Of a stretch of 64,000 nucleotides of DNA, positions 1 to 8,415 are shown piece after piece. The DNA lies in NCBI GenBank assembly GCA_000733915.1, contig JPOM01000001.1, positions 124,001 through 188,000 on the forward strand. The letters run 5' to 3'. Position 1 is the stretch's first letter; every line of letters begins with the position of its first letter. The translations under genes were made by a program, and so were the position numbers. This DNA comes from Caulobacteraceae bacterium PMMR1 (GTDB lineage Bacteria; Pseudomonadota; Alphaproteobacteria; Caulobacterales; Caulobacteraceae). Under the pieces are notes generated by a model, which searched no databases, was not told where the DNA came from, and worked only from the letters and a program-made list of their open reading frames with translations.

Positions 1-79
1 GACCGACCTGCAGCTGAAGTACGCCGACGTGGTCGACGTTCGCGAGGTCGTGGACTGGCTGGAGGGCCGCAACGCATGA
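1..79 (+). CDS. C-terminal end of an unidentified protein (partial)
   Basis: An open frame runs from the window edge (first full codon at base 2) to a TGA at 77-79 and gives about 25 residues ending DWLEGRNA. The stop overlaps the ATG of the next gene (ATGA), so the two are probably translationally coupled in one operon. Too little is present to name a family. Confidence 0.5.
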   Translation, partial: TDLQLKYADVVDVREVVDWLEGRNA

Positions 80-651
80 TCCGGACTTCGCTCGCACTCG
101 CCCTAGGTTTCACCCTGCTCGCCGGCGCGGTCGCCTCCGCCGCCCCCGTGGGGCCCGCCGCGCGTGTGGGGCTGGACCTGCGCCGCACCACCCTGGTGGT
201 GGCCGACTTGGACGCGAGCCTGAGGGTCTACCGCGACGCCCTGGGCCTGGTGGTGACCTACGACCACATGATCAACACGCCGCCGGACGCCAAGAGCCTG
301 GACCAGATGACGAAGTCGCGCCGGCTGGTGCTGATGCGGGCCAACGACGACTTCGTGGGTCAACTCGGCCTCTTGCAATACTTCAAGCCCAAGGTCCCGG
401 CGCGCCCGGGCAAGACCTCGCCCGAGCTTCAGCCCGGCGACGTGGTCCTGGTCTTCAACACCAAGGACCTGAAGGCAAGGTTCGAAAAGCTTCGCGCGAC
501 CCCTGGGGTCCGCATCGCCGAGGCGCCGAACCCGGTGACCTACCCGAGCTATGACGGCAAGGGCGTCATTCACGTGATGTTCTCGTCCTTCTACGACCCG
601 GACGGGAACTATGTGGAGCTGAACGAGGTCCTGGACGACAAGCTGCACTGA
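76..651 (+). CDS. Secreted VOC (glyoxalase/bleomycin resistance fold) protein
   Basis: 191 residues. The N-terminus is a typical Sec signal peptide (basic start, long Leu/Ala core, ASAAP cleavage region near residue 23), so the protein is probably periplasmic. The mature part begins with a VOC-type strand (LRRTTLVVADLDASLRVYRD) and ends with the family-typical DPDGNYVELNE segment, whose Glu is normally a metal ligand. The substrate cannot be deduced. Most VOC enzymes of this size hold one beta-alpha-beta-beta-beta pair and work as dimers. The start ATG overlaps the stop of the preceding frame. Confidence 0.85.
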   Translation: MIRTSLALALGFTLLAGAVASAAPVGPAARVGLDLRRTTLVVADLDASLRVYRDALGLVVTYDHMINTPPDAKSLDQMTKSRRLVLMRANDDFVGQLGLLQYFKPKVPARPGKTSPELQPGDVVLVFNTKDLKARFEKLRATPGVRIAEAPNPVTYPSYDGKGVIHVMFSSFYDPDGNYVELNEVLDDKLH

Positions 652-715
652 GGCCGCTCGCCCAGAACCCTCCGCCGCCTTGCCGTAGGGGCGCCGCGCC
701 CCCATAAGCGCGCCC

Positions 716-3700
716 ATGCACGACGGCGACCTCTCCCTCAGCCCGCTCACCGCCTGGGACGGGCTCGACGCGCACAAGTTCAGGCCCGAGCGGGAGGCGG
801 TCGAGGCGCTGCTGAGGGCCGAGCCCCTCTCTGCGGAGGACCGCACCGCGGTGGTCGCCGCCGCCCGGGCCCTTGTCGCGGAAGCGCGCCGCGCGACCCG
901 CAAGCAGGGCGTGGTCGAGAGCTTCCTGCAGGAGTTCTCGCTCGGCACCCGCGAGGGCCTGGCGCTGATGTGCCTGGCGGAGGCGCTGCTGCGCACGCCC
1001 GACCAGGCCACCCGCGACGCCCTGATCGCGGAGAAGATCGGCTCGGCGGACTGGGCCGCGCACATCGGCCAGTCCGACAGCCTGTTCGTGAACGCCTCCA
1101 CCTGGGGGCTGATGCTGACGGGCAAGCTCGTGGACGTCGACGAGGACGCGCGGCGCGACGTCGGCGGCTTCCTGGCGCGACTGGCCGGGCGGGTGGGTGA
1201 GCCGGTGATCCGCGCCGCTGTGGCCCAGGCCATCCGCATCATGGGCGAGCAGTTCGTGCTGGGCCGCACGATCGAGGCCGGCCTGGCGCGGGCGCGACGG
1301 GAGGGCTTCCTCTGCAGCTTCGACATGCTGGGCGAGGGGGCGCGCACGGCGGCGGACGCGGCGCGCTACGAGGCCTCCTACGCCGCCGCCATCGAGGCGG
1401 TGGGGCGCGCGGCGGCCGGGGCGGGCCCGGAGGCCGGCCACGGCGTCTCGGTGAAGCTCTCCGCGCTTTCGCCCCGCTACGAGGCTGTGCAGGAAGCCCG
1501 CGTCTGGGACGAGCTCTATCCCCGACTGAAGCGGCTGGCGGTCTTGGCCGCGCGCTACGACCTGAACCTCACCCTCGACGCGGAGGAGGCCGACCGCCTG
1601 GTCCTGTCGCTGAAGCTGCTCGACCGCCTGGCGCGGGAGCCCGAGCTCGGCGACTGGCGGGGCCTGGGGCTGGCGGTGCAGGCCTACCAGAAACGCGCGG
1701 TGGAGGTGATCGAGCGGCTCGCGGCCCTGGCGCGCTCGAGCGGGCGACGGCTGATGGTGCGCCTGGTCAAGGGCGCCTACTGGGACAGCGAGATCAAGCG
1801 CGCCCAGATCGCCGGTCGGCCCGACTATCCCGTCTACACCACCAAGGCCGCCACCGACCTCAGCTATCTCGTGGCCGCCCGGACGCTGATCCAGGCTGCG
1901 CCCGATCTTTACGCTCAGTTTGCGACCCACAACGCCCACACGCTGGCGGCGGTGCGGCGGATGGCGGATCGGGCCGGGGTCGTCATCGAGTTCCAGCGCC
2001 TGCACGGCATGGGCGAGGCGCTCTATGCGGCGGCGGGCAAGCGCTATCAGAACGTGATCCTGCGCGCCTACGCCCCCGTCGGCGGGCACGAGGACCTGCT
2101 GCCCTATCTCGTCCGCCGCCTGCTGGAGAACGGCGCCAACACCTCCTTCGTGCATGCGCTGCTGGACGAGCGCGTGCCGGTGGACCTGGTGGTGGAGGAC
2201 CCCCTGGGCCTGGTGGAGCGCCTGCCCGGGCCGCACCCGCGCATCCCCGCGCCGCCCCAGCTCTACGGCGCCGCGCGGAAGAACTCCCTCGGGGTGGACC
2301 TGGCCTCCACGGCCGAGCGCCAGCGCCTGGAGCGGGCGGTCCGGGCCCTGGATGGCGAGCGCCTCACCGCCGGCCCCATCGTGGGCGGGCAGCTCGGTCC
2401 GGGCGCGGGCTCGCAGCCGGTGCGGTCTCCGGCCGCGACCGCGCTGATCGTGGGCCAGGTGCGCGAAGCCACCTCGGACGACATCGACGCCGCCTTCGCC
2501 CGCGCCCGCAGGGCCCAGCCCGCCTGGGACCGTCTGGGGGGCGAGGGCCGCGCGCCCATCCTGCGGGCTATGGCCGACGCCCTGGAAACCGACCGCGACC
2601 GCCTGATCGCGATCTGCTGCCGCGAGGCCGGCAAGACGCTGAACGACGGCGTCGCGGAGGTGCGCGAGGCCGCCGACTTCCTGCGCTACTACGCCATGCT
2701 GGCGGAGCGTCAGTTCGCGGGGCCGCAGACCCTCTCCGGCCCGGTGGGCGAGGTCAACACGCTGGAGCTGCACGGCCGGGGCGTCTTCGTCTGCATCAGC
2801 CCGTGGAACTTCCCCCTCGCCATCTTCACCGGCCAGGTCGCCGCGGCGCTGGCGGCGGGCAACGCCGTGCTGGCCAAGCCTGCGGAGCAGACCCCCCTCA
2901 TCGCGGCGGAGGCCGTGCGCCTTTATCACGCCGCGGGGCTCGATCCCGACCTGCTGCATCTGCTGCCTGGGCGGGGCGAGACCGTGGGCGCGGCCCTGAC
3001 CGCCCACCCGGGGCTGGACGGCGTGGCCTTCACGGGCGGCACCGAGACCGCCTGGGCAATCAACCGCACGCTCGCCGCCCGGCGCGGCCCCATCGCGCCG
3101 TTCATCGCCGAGACCGGCGGGCTGAACGGCATGTTCGTGGACACCACGGCGCTGCGCGAGCAGGTGATCGACGACGTGATCGTCTCCGCCTTCGGCTCAG
3201 CCGGCCAGCGCTGCTCGGCGCTGCGCCTGCTGTTCCTGCCGGAGGACACGGCGGACCTGATCCTGGACGGCCTGGCCGGGGCCATGGACGCCCTGGTCAT
3301 CGGCGACCCCGCCCTGGCGTCCACCGACGTCGGCCCGGTGATCGACACGGAGGCCCGCGACGCCCTGGAGCGTCACGTCGAGCGGCTGGAGCGCGAGGCC
3401 CGTATCCTGGAACGCCTGCCGAGCCCGCAGGGCGGGACCTTCTTCGGGCCCGTCCTGGCGGAGGTGCCCAGCCCGGACTTCCTCGACCGCGAGGTCTTCG
3501 GCCCCATCCTGCACGTCTATCGCTACGCCCCCGAGCGCCTGCCCGAAGCGGCGCGAGCCCTCGCGTCCAAGGGCTACGGCCTCACGCTTGGGGTGCACAG
3601 CCGCATCGACGCCTTCGCCGACCGGGTCCGCAGCCTCGTTCCGGCCGGCAACGCCTATGTGAACCGCTCCATCATCGGGGCGGTGGTGGGGGTGCAGCCG

Positions 3701-3847
3701 TTCGGCGGCGAGGGCCTGTCGGGCACCGGGCCCAAGGCCGGCGGGCCGATGGCGCTCTCAAGATTCGCGCTTGAGCGGGCCCTCAGCGTCAATATCGCCG
3801 CCCAGGGGGGCGATCCGGCGCTGCTGAACCTCGGAACGGGCCTCTAA
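716..3847 (+). CDS. putA: Bifunctional proline dehydrogenase / L-glutamate gamma-semialdehyde dehydrogenase
   Basis: 1043 residues. It oxidises proline to glutamate in two steps. The N-terminal half is the FAD proline dehydrogenase barrel (RLVKGAYWDSEIKRAQ near residue 348, FATHNAHT near 400, RLHGMGE near 432). The C-terminal half is an aldehyde dehydrogenase with NFPLAIFTGQ near 697, the general-base Glu in AETGGLN near 797 and the catalytic Cys in SAGQRCSALR near 831. There is no N-terminal ribbon-helix-helix domain, so this is the non-DNA-binding, bifunctional type and does not autoregulate. Length fits the short PutA class. Start chosen at the first ATG after a 64-bp gap. No proline-responsive regulator is adjacent. 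Confidence 0.97.
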   Translation: MHDGDLSLSPLTAWDGLDAHKFRPEREAVEALLRAEPLSAEDRTAVVAAARALVAEARRATRKQGVVESFLQEFSLGTREGLALMCLAEALLRTPDQATRDALIAEKIGSADWAAHIGQSDSLFVNASTWGLMLTGKLVDVDEDARRDVGGFLARLAGRVGEPVIRAAVAQAIRIMGEQFVLGRTIEAGLARARREGFLCSFDMLGEGARTAADAARYEASYAAAIEAVGRAAAGAGPEAGHGVSVKLSALSPRYEAVQEARVWDELYPRLKRLAVLAARYDLNLTLDAEEADRLVLSLKLLDRLAREPELGDWRGLGLAVQAYQKRAVEVIERLAALARSSGRRLMVRLVKGAYWDSEIKRAQIAGRPDYPVYTTKAATDLSYLVAARTLIQAAPDLYAQFATHNAHTLAAVRRMADRAGVVIEFQRLHGMGEALYAAAGKRYQNVILRAYAPVGGHEDLLPYLVRRLLENGANTSFVHALLDERVPVDLVVEDPLGLVERLPGPHPRIPAPPQLYGAARKNSLGVDLASTAERQRLERAVRALDGERLTAGPIVGGQLGPGAGSQPVRSPAATALIVGQVREATSDDIDAAFARARRAQPAWDRLGGEGRAPILRAMADALETDRDRLIAICCREAGKTLNDGVAEVREAADFLRYYAMLAERQFAGPQTLSGPVGEVNTLELHGRGVFVCISPWNFPLAIFTGQVAAALAAGNAVLAKPAEQTPLIAAEAVRLYHAAGLDPDLLHLLPGRGETVGAALTAHPGLDGVAFTGGTETAWAINRTLAARRGPIAPFIAETGGLNGMFVDTTALREQVIDDVIVSAFGSAGQRCSALRLLFLPEDTADLILDGLAGAMDALVIGDPALASTDVGPVIDTEARDALERHVERLEREARILERLPSPQGGTFFGPVLAEVPSPDFLDREVFGPILHVYRYAPERLPEAARALASKGYGLTLGVHSRIDAFADRVRSLVPAGNAYVNRSIIGAVVGVQPFGGEGLSGTGPKAGGPMALSRFALERALSVNIAAQGGDPALLNLGTGL

Positions 3848-3853
3848 GACGGC

Positions 3854-3973
3854 CTAGCAGCCGACCAGGGTCGCCGCCCAGCTGGCCGCGACGAGCACGG
3901 CGCTCAGCCCAAGGCCCACGGCCATGGAGAAGGCCAGGTCGGTGGGCGACAGACGAACAGCCAAGCGCTTCAT
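3854..3973 (-). CDS. Small single-span membrane protein, 39 residues
   Basis: Starting at the ATG at 3973, the frame encodes MKRLAVRLSPTDLAFSMAVG followed by a continuous hydrophobic stretch to the C-terminus (LGLSAVLVAASWAATLVGC). It is one probable transmembrane helix with a basic N-terminus. The frame is open further upstream, but that part is Pro/Arg/Gly-rich and unlikely to be coding. It is convergent with putA, the stop codons lying 6 bp apart. No family is recognised; small size keeps confidence moderate. Confidence 0.5.
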   Translation of the reverse strand: MKRLAVRLSPTDLAFSMAVGLGLSAVLVAASWAATLVGC

Positions 3974-4080
3974 GTCCTGCGCTCCAGACGATCGAGTCCC
4001 CCAACCCGTGCACGGAGCATGGCATGAGTCGGTTGACGGTCCATTAACCCCGCGCATGACCCCGGGCACCGGCGCGCGTC

Positions 4081-4296
4081 TCACCCGCGCCGAAGCTGCT
4101 CAGGTTTGTGAGCGGCGAGCTTGCCGCTCTTGTCCGACTTCACGATGTATTCGGGGTTGTCCTTGGACGCGGCCACCTTGTGCGTCTTGATGTGGGTCTC
4201 GGTGGTCTGCTTCTTGACCACCTTTCCCTGGGTTTCGCCCTGGCTGGTGTTCCACCTCACGTGGTCGCCGGGCTTGAGTTCCTGCTTGGCCGCCAT
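4081..4296 (-). CDS. DUF2945 / HVA1-like small protein
   Basis: 71 residues, MAAKQELKPGDHVRWNTSQG onward. This matches the DUF2945 (hypervirulence-associated, Tudor-like SH3 barrel) family: KPGDHVRWNTSQGETQGKVVKK, then a TETHIKTHKVAASKDNPEYIVKS core. Length is normal for the family. A strong AGGAGG lies just upstream of the ATG. Biochemical function is unknown; members are often found among stress-induced proteins. It is divergent from a hemerythrin-like gene, and both have a GGAAC-N17-GGTT element upstream. Confidence 0.88.
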   Translation of the reverse strand: MAAKQELKPGDHVRWNTSQGETQGKVVKKQTTETHIKTHKVAASKDNPEYIVKSDKSGKLAAHKPEQLRRG

Positions 4297-4329
4297 GATG
4301 GGGACCTCCTGATCGGGATTCCCGTCGCC

Positions 4330-4355
4330 AACCGAAGGCCCGGAGCCTCTGTTCC
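4330..4355 (-). promoter_or_regulatory. Candidate variant EcfG promoter of the DUF2945 gene
   Basis: Read on the minus strand: GGAAC (4355-4351), 16 bases, then CGGTT (4334-4330). The -35 matches the EcfG general-stress consensus exactly. The -10 is CGGT rather than CGTT, equivalent to GGTT at 17-bp spacing. The same arrangement precedes the divergent hemerythrin gene. Confidence 0.4.
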
Positions 4356-4402
4356 ACCTTCAGCCGAAATGTCCGAGGGCCGCGCCTTGCGCTCGCTCCG
4401 CC

Positions 4403-4428
4403 GGAACCCGCGCGCGACCGGGGCGGTT
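4403..4428 (+). promoter_or_regulatory. Candidate variant EcfG promoter of the hemerythrin gene
   Basis: GGAAC at 4403-4407, 16 bases, then CGGTT at 4424-4428, about 33 bp before the ATG at 4461. It has the same spacing and the same -10 deviation as the divergent DUF2945 promoter, which favours a shared sigma factor over chance. Confidence 0.4.
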
Positions 4429-4460
4429 CAGGTCGGGAGTTCGTCAAGAAGGAGCGCGCC

Positions 4461-5053
4461 ATGGCCGCCAGCCAGACCCAAGACCAAGACAAAGCCCCTC
4501 GCGATCCGCCTCGCGCAAGCCTGCGCCCCGCGCCGCCGCCGCCGCGCGTCGCAAGGCCGGGGAGACCCGCAACGCCGGGGCCCAGACCCCCGACGCCATC
4601 CAGCTCCTGATCCAGGATCACCGCGAGGTGGACGCGCTGTTCAAGCGCTACGAGGAGATCAAGGACGGCGACGACGAGAACCTGAAACTGGCCCTGGCCG
4701 AGAGCATCTCGCTGGCGCTGCTCGTCCACACTCAGATCGAGGAGGAGATCTTCTATCCCAAGGTGCGCCAGGCCCTGGGCGAGGAGGGCGCGGACGAGGT
4801 CGACGAGGCGCTGGTCGAGCACCAGGCCGCCAAGGACCTGATCGAGAAGATCGAGGCCATGGAGCCGGGCGAGGAGCTGTTCGACGCCCGCGTGCACGTG
4901 CTCTCCGAGGAGATCCGCCACCACGTGCAGGAAGAGGAGCACGAGATGTTCCCCGCCGTGCAGAAGAGCGGCAAGCTAGACCTGAAGGCGCTTGGCGAAC
5001 AGCTGGCCCGCCGCAAGGACGCGCTGACCCGCGAGCTCGCCAACGAGGACTGA
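4461..5053 (+). CDS. Hemerythrin HHE-domain protein, N-terminus apparently frameshifted
   Basis: The body carries hemerythrin ligand motifs: IQDHREVDALFKRYEEIKDG near the start, HTQIEEEIFYP, EHQAAKDLIEKIE and EIRHHVQEEEHEMFP. These bind a di-iron centre; such proteins sense or buffer O2, NO or iron. The best start is the ATG at 4461, preceded by AAGGAG, but it lies in another frame from the body. One extra C in the run at 4495-4498 would join them and give a Lys/Arg/Ala-rich linker before the HHE domain. The only other in-frame start, GTG 4628, would remove the first ligand His. I infer one missing base rather than a truncated gene. Confidence 0.82.
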
Positions 5054-5093
5054 GGCCCGCGTCCGGCCTCGCCCGCCCGCAACGGCGCGCGCC

Positions 5094-5540
5094 TCAGTTG
5101 ATCTGGGTCTTCGGGCGGGGCGCAGCCGCCGGGGGCAGGGGAGCCACGGCGATGCCGTCCTCCCGAAGCGCGCGCACCTCCTCCGCGGTGGCCTCGCCAT
5201 AGATGCCGCGGTTCTCCGACACGCCCTCGTGGATGTCGCGGGCCTCGCGGGCGAAACGGTCGCCGACGTTTTCGAAGTGCGTCTCCACGTGGCGGCGCAG
5301 CTCGCCCAGGGCCTCCATGAACATTTTCTGCCGGGCGGCGAGTTCGGCGGGCGGCGCTGGGGGCTGAGCGTTGCGCGTGCCGGCCACGGCGGGGGCCATG
5401 ATCTGCTTGCGCACCTCGCGGCTGGCGCAGAGCGGGCATTCCACCAGGCCCCGCTCGGCCTGGGCGTCGAAATCGGCCGAGCTGGAGAACCAGGCCTCGA
5501 AGGGGTGCGCCTGCGCGCAGACCAGGGCGTAGCGGATCAC
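5094..5540 (-). CDS. DUF1178 family protein
   Basis: 148 residues. The N-terminus, MIRYALVCAQAHPFEAWFSS, and the CPLC knuckle at residues 36-39 form the putative zinc ribbon typical of DUF1178. A Pro/Ala-rich linker and a helical C-terminal half follow (AELAARQKMFMEALGELRRHVETHFENVGDRFAREARDIHEG). The family is widespread in alpha- and betaproteobacteria with no established function. It is the last gene of a minus-strand group after the nitrilase and glutaredoxin genes (25-bp gap). Confidence 0.92.
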   Translation of the reverse strand: MIRYALVCAQAHPFEAWFSSSADFDAQAERGLVECPLCASREVRKQIMAPAVAGTRNAQPPAPPAELAARQKMFMEALGELRRHVETHFENVGDRFAREARDIHEGVSENRGIYGEATAEEVRALREDGIAVAPLPPAAAPRPKTQIN

Positions 5541-5564
5541 GGACGGCGGCTCACGGCGCGGCGG

Positions 5565-6416
5565 TCAGAGGGCCAGGGCCGAGGCGCGCTCGGTCTCGGG
5601 CCCGCGGAAGACGCGCTCATTGCGCAGGGCGGGGATGGCGGCGCGGGCGCGGTCGGCGGCGGCGAGGTCGAGGTCCACCGTCAGCACGCCCGGCGCGTCG
5701 TGGTCCAGGCGGCCCAGCACCTCGCCCCAGGGCCCGATGACGATGGAGCGGCCCCAGGTTCCACGCCCGTCCTCGTGCCGGCCGCCCTGGGCCGGGGCGA
5801 GCACGAAGGCGCCGTTCTCGATGGCCCGGGCGCGCAGCAGGGTCTCCCAGTGCGCTTCGCCGGTCGGGCGGGTGAAGGCGGCCGGGACCGCGAACAGCTT
5901 CGCGCCTGCCTTGGCCAGGGCGCGGTAGAGCGTCGGAAAGCGCAGGTCGTAGCAGATGCTGAGGCCGAGGGCCCGCGGGCCGAAGCCGCCGTCCGCCCAC
6001 ACCGCCTTGTCGCCCGGCGTATAGACGTGGCTCTCCCGAGCGGTTTCGCCGTCCGGCAGGTCGACGTCGAACATGTGGATCTTGTCGTAGGTCGCCTCGA
6101 CCTCGCCGTTCGGCCCCACCAGCAGGCTGCGGTTGGCGAAGCCCTGATCGGCGCGGCGCACCAGCACCGAGCCGATCAGCAGCGTGACCTTCAGCTCGCC
6201 CGCAAGCCGCCTCAGCCCCGTCGCGACCGGGTCCTCGTCCACGTCGGTGAGCAGGTCGAGCAGCTTCGCCCGGTCCCGCTGCAGCACGTTCGTCCCCTCG
6301 GGCGTGGCGATGAACCGCGCGCCCTCCGCCGCCGCCTGGCGCACCAGGGGCGCGACGTGGCAGAGCGCCGCCTCAGGCGTCGCCGGGGTGCAGGTCTGGA
6401 TGAGGGCGACGCGCAT
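5565..6416 (-). CDS. Carbon-nitrogen hydrolase (nitrilase superfamily)
   Basis: 283 residues from the ATG at 6416, which overlaps the stop of the glutaredoxin gene (TGATG). The frame is open further upstream, but that part is the glutaredoxin shadow. The Glu-Lys-Cys triad is visible: E40 in ATPEGTN, K112 in YDKIHMFDVD and C155 in LSICYDLRFP. This Nit1/Nit2-type arrangement is typical of omega-amidases and of deaminated-glutathione amidase. Coupling to a glutaredoxin gene makes a deaminated-glutathione repair role plausible, but that is inference. Confidence 0.93.
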   Translation of the reverse strand: MRVALIQTCTPATPEAALCHVAPLVRQAAAEGARFIATPEGTNVLQRDRAKLLDLLTDVDEDPVATGLRRLAGELKVTLLIGSVLVRRADQGFANRSLLVGPNGEVEATYDKIHMFDVDLPDGETARESHVYTPGDKAVWADGGFGPRALGLSICYDLRFPTLYRALAKAGAKLFAVPAAFTRPTGEAHWETLLRARAIENGAFVLAPAQGGRHEDGRGTWGRSIVIGPWGEVLGRLDHDAPGVLTVDLDLAAADRARAAIPALRNERVFRGPETERASALAL

Positions 6417-6676
6417 CAGGCGTTCAACAAGCCGTCGAGCTCGCCCCGCGCCTCCAGCGCCAGCAGGTCGTCGCAGCCGCCGATGTGCCGCTCTCCGATG
6501 AAGATCTGCGGGAAGGTCGAGCGGCCGCCGGTCTTCTGCATCATGTCGCGCTTCTTGTTCGGATCGGCGAAGGCGTCGTCGATCTCGGTGAAGGCCGCGC
6601 CCTTGGACTTCAGAAGCGAGAGCGCCCGGGCGCAATAGGGGCAGAACGGGCGGGTGTAGATGACGATGTCGCTCAT
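6416..6676 (-). CDS. grxC: Glutaredoxin 3
   Basis: 86 residues, the normal length of a dithiol glutaredoxin. The active site CPYC sits at residues 12-15 (IYTRPFCPYCARAL), and TFPQIFIGERHIGGCDDL contains the cis-Pro and the GSH-binding GGCDD motif. It reduces disulfides and mixed glutathione disulfides in the cytoplasm. Its stop overlaps the start of the nitrilase gene, so the two are translationally coupled. Confidence 0.95.
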   Translation of the reverse strand: MSDIVIYTRPFCPYCARALSLLKSKGAAFTEIDDAFADPNKKRDMMQKTGGRSTFPQIFIGERHIGGCDDLLALEARGELDGLLNA

Positions 6677-6722
6677 GACGGCTCCTGAAGGCGACCTGTC
6701 GGCGCGCGACCGATCGGCGCGC

Positions 6723-7445
6723 TCATATAGTCAGGTCCGGGCCCTCGCGCACCCGGGCGACCACGGCGACGTCGACCGCGGCCGCGCCCGCCCTCAGCAG
6801 CGTCCGCGCGCAGGCCTCCGCCGTCGCCCCGGTCGTGAACACGTCGTCGATCAGCAGCAGCCGGCGGCCGGCGACCCTCGCCTGCGCGGGCTCGGGCACG
6901 GCGAAGGCGCCCTGGACGTTGCGCCGCCGCCCCGCGCCCGACTTGCCGCCCTGGCTCGCCGTCGCCTTGCGCCGCACGAGCACGTCCGGCCAGACCGGCC
7001 GGGCCGCGAGCCGGCCCAGCGGGCGCGCGATCTCGGCGGCCTGGTTGTAGCGCCGCTTCAGCAGGCGGGCGCGGTGCAGGGGCACGGGCACGAGCGCATC
7101 CGCCTCGGTCAGCAGCTCCGGCGCGACCCGGGCGATCCAGCGCGCGAAGAGCGGGGCGAGGTCGGGGCGGTCGGCGTGCTTCAGCTTCAGAATCAGGTCG
7201 CGGGAGTGCTCGTCGTAGACGCAGGCGGCGCGCAACCGCGCGAAGGCGCGCGGGCGGGCCTGGCAGGCGGGGCAGGCGAGCCCGCCCATGTCGTGCTCGA
7301 AGGGCAGGCTGCACCCCGGGCAGGTCGGCTGCTCGATGAAGGCGATGCGCGTCCAGGCCTCCGCCGGCAGGCCCGCTCCGCCCGCGCGACCCCGGCGGTC
7401 CAGCGGCTGAGGCGGCAGGAGCAGGTCGAGCCCGACCTGCGCCAT
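6723..7445 (-). CDS. ComF family protein (PRPP-binding, competence-related)
   Basis: 240 residues from the ATG at 7445. The N-terminus has a four-Cys zinc knuckle (CPGC and CPAC pairs). The C-terminal half is a phosphoribosyltransferase-type fold with LVPVPLHRARLLKRRYNQA and the PRPP loop LLLIDDVFTTGATAEAC. The family is linked to DNA uptake/transformation and possibly purine metabolism; the exact activity is unknown. An in-frame ATG at 7505 would add 20 residues but would overlap the divergent methyltransferase start, so the shorter form is preferred. Confidence 0.9.
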   Translation of the reverse strand: MAQVGLDLLLPPQPLDRRGRAGGAGLPAEAWTRIAFIEQPTCPGCSLPFEHDMGGLACPACQARPRAFARLRAACVYDEHSRDLILKLKHADRPDLAPLFARWIARVAPELLTEADALVPVPLHRARLLKRRYNQAAEIARPLGRLAARPVWPDVLVRRKATASQGGKSGAGRRRNVQGAFAVPEPAQARVAGRRLLLIDDVFTTGATAEACARTLLRAGAAAVDVAVVARVREGPDLTI

Positions 7446-7503
7446 CCGGTTCAGCGCCCGCAGCGCTTGGGCGGAGCGGCCGGCGGCCTCATCTAGGACC
7501 TGC

Positions 7504-8415
7504 ATGAACGCCCCGCCCCGCCTCTTCGACCGCCGCCTGCACCGGCTGCGCCTGCAGCGCGCCGCAGGCCTTGGCTCCGCGGCCGACTTCCTGCGCCGCC
7601 GAGCGGCGGAGGACGCCGCCTTCCGCCTCTCCGGCATCCTGCGCGACTTCCCCTTCGCCGTCGAGCTGGGCGCCCGCGACGACCTGTTCCTCCAGGCGCT
7701 CCGGGGGACGCCTGCGGAGGGGCGGATCGGGCGGCTGGTCCGGGCGGGCCTGTCGGAAAAAAGCTTGTCGGGGCGAGATCGAGGCGGCTCCGGCCCGCGC
7801 GTTGTCGCCGACGAAGAGCGCCTGCCCTTCGCGCCGCAGAGCCTGAACCTGATCGTCTCCTTGCTCAGCCTGCACTGGACCAACGACGTGGTAGGCGCCC
7901 TGATCCAGGCGCGCCAGGCGCTGAAGCCGGACGGCCTGTTCCTGGGGGCGCTTCTGGGCGGGGCGACGCTGCACGAGCTCCGCACCGCCCTGACCGAGGC
8001 GGAGCTGGAGCTGCACGGCGGGGCGGGGCCGCGGGTCTCCCCCTTTGCAGACGCCCACGACGGCGCGTCGCTGCTTCAGCGCGCCGGCTTCGCCCTGCCG
8101 GTCAGCGACATCGACCGCCTCACGGTGCGCTACCCCCATCCCCTGGCCCTGCTGAATGACCTGCGCGCCATGGGAGAGACCAATGTGCTGGCCGAGCGCA
8201 ACCCGCGCCCTCTCACCCGCCGGGTGCTCGGCCGCGCGCTGGAGATCTACCAGGCGCGGTACGGTCTCGACGACGGCCGCGTGCCGGCGACCTTCGAGAT
8301 CGTGACGCTCACCGGCTGGGCCCCGGACGCCAGCCAGCCGCAGCCTCTGAAGCCCGGCTCGGCCAAGATGCGGCTCGCCGATGCGCTGGGGGTCGTGGAG
8401 CACCGGCTGCCGTGA
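7504..8415 (+). CDS. SAM-dependent methyltransferase, NDUFAF5/BioC-like
   Basis: 303 residues. The fold is a class I SAM methyltransferase: FAVELGARDDLFLQAL in the motif I position, then LPFAPQSLNLIVSLLSLHWTNDVVGALIQARQALKPDGLFLGALLGGATLHELR. This order and the LHWTND block resemble the alphaproteobacterial/mitochondrial NDUFAF5 family; some relatives are BioC (malonyl-ACP methyltransferase). Motif I is less glycine-rich than usual (ELGAR). It overlaps the next gene by 4 bp and is probably co-transcribed with it. Confidence 0.85.
   Translation: MNAPPRLFDRRLHRLRLQRAAGLGSAADFLRRRAAEDAAFRLSGILRDFPFAVELGARDDLFLQALRGTPAEGRIGRLVRAGLSEKSLSGRDRGGSGPRVVADEERLPFAPQSLNLIVSLLSLHWTNDVVGALIQARQALKPDGLFLGALLGGATLHELRTALTEAELELHGGAGPRVSPFADAHDGASLLQRAGFALPVSDIDRLTVRYPHPLALLNDLRAMGETNVLAERNPRPLTRRVLGRALEIYQARYGLDDGRVPATFEIVTLTGWAPDASQPQPLKPGSAKMRLADALGVVEHRLP

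Noticed and set aside
103-3007. Long antisense ORFs opposite putA (up to 813 codons)
   Set aside because: They are shadows typical of high-GC third-position codon use; compositions are Arg/Gly/Ala/His-rich with no domain, and putA is certain.
4628-5053. GTG 4628 as the real start of the hemerythrin gene
   Set aside because: It would remove the conserved DH ligand motif located just upstream in the same frame, and it lacks a good ribosome site; an ATG with AAGGAG exists upstream in another frame.
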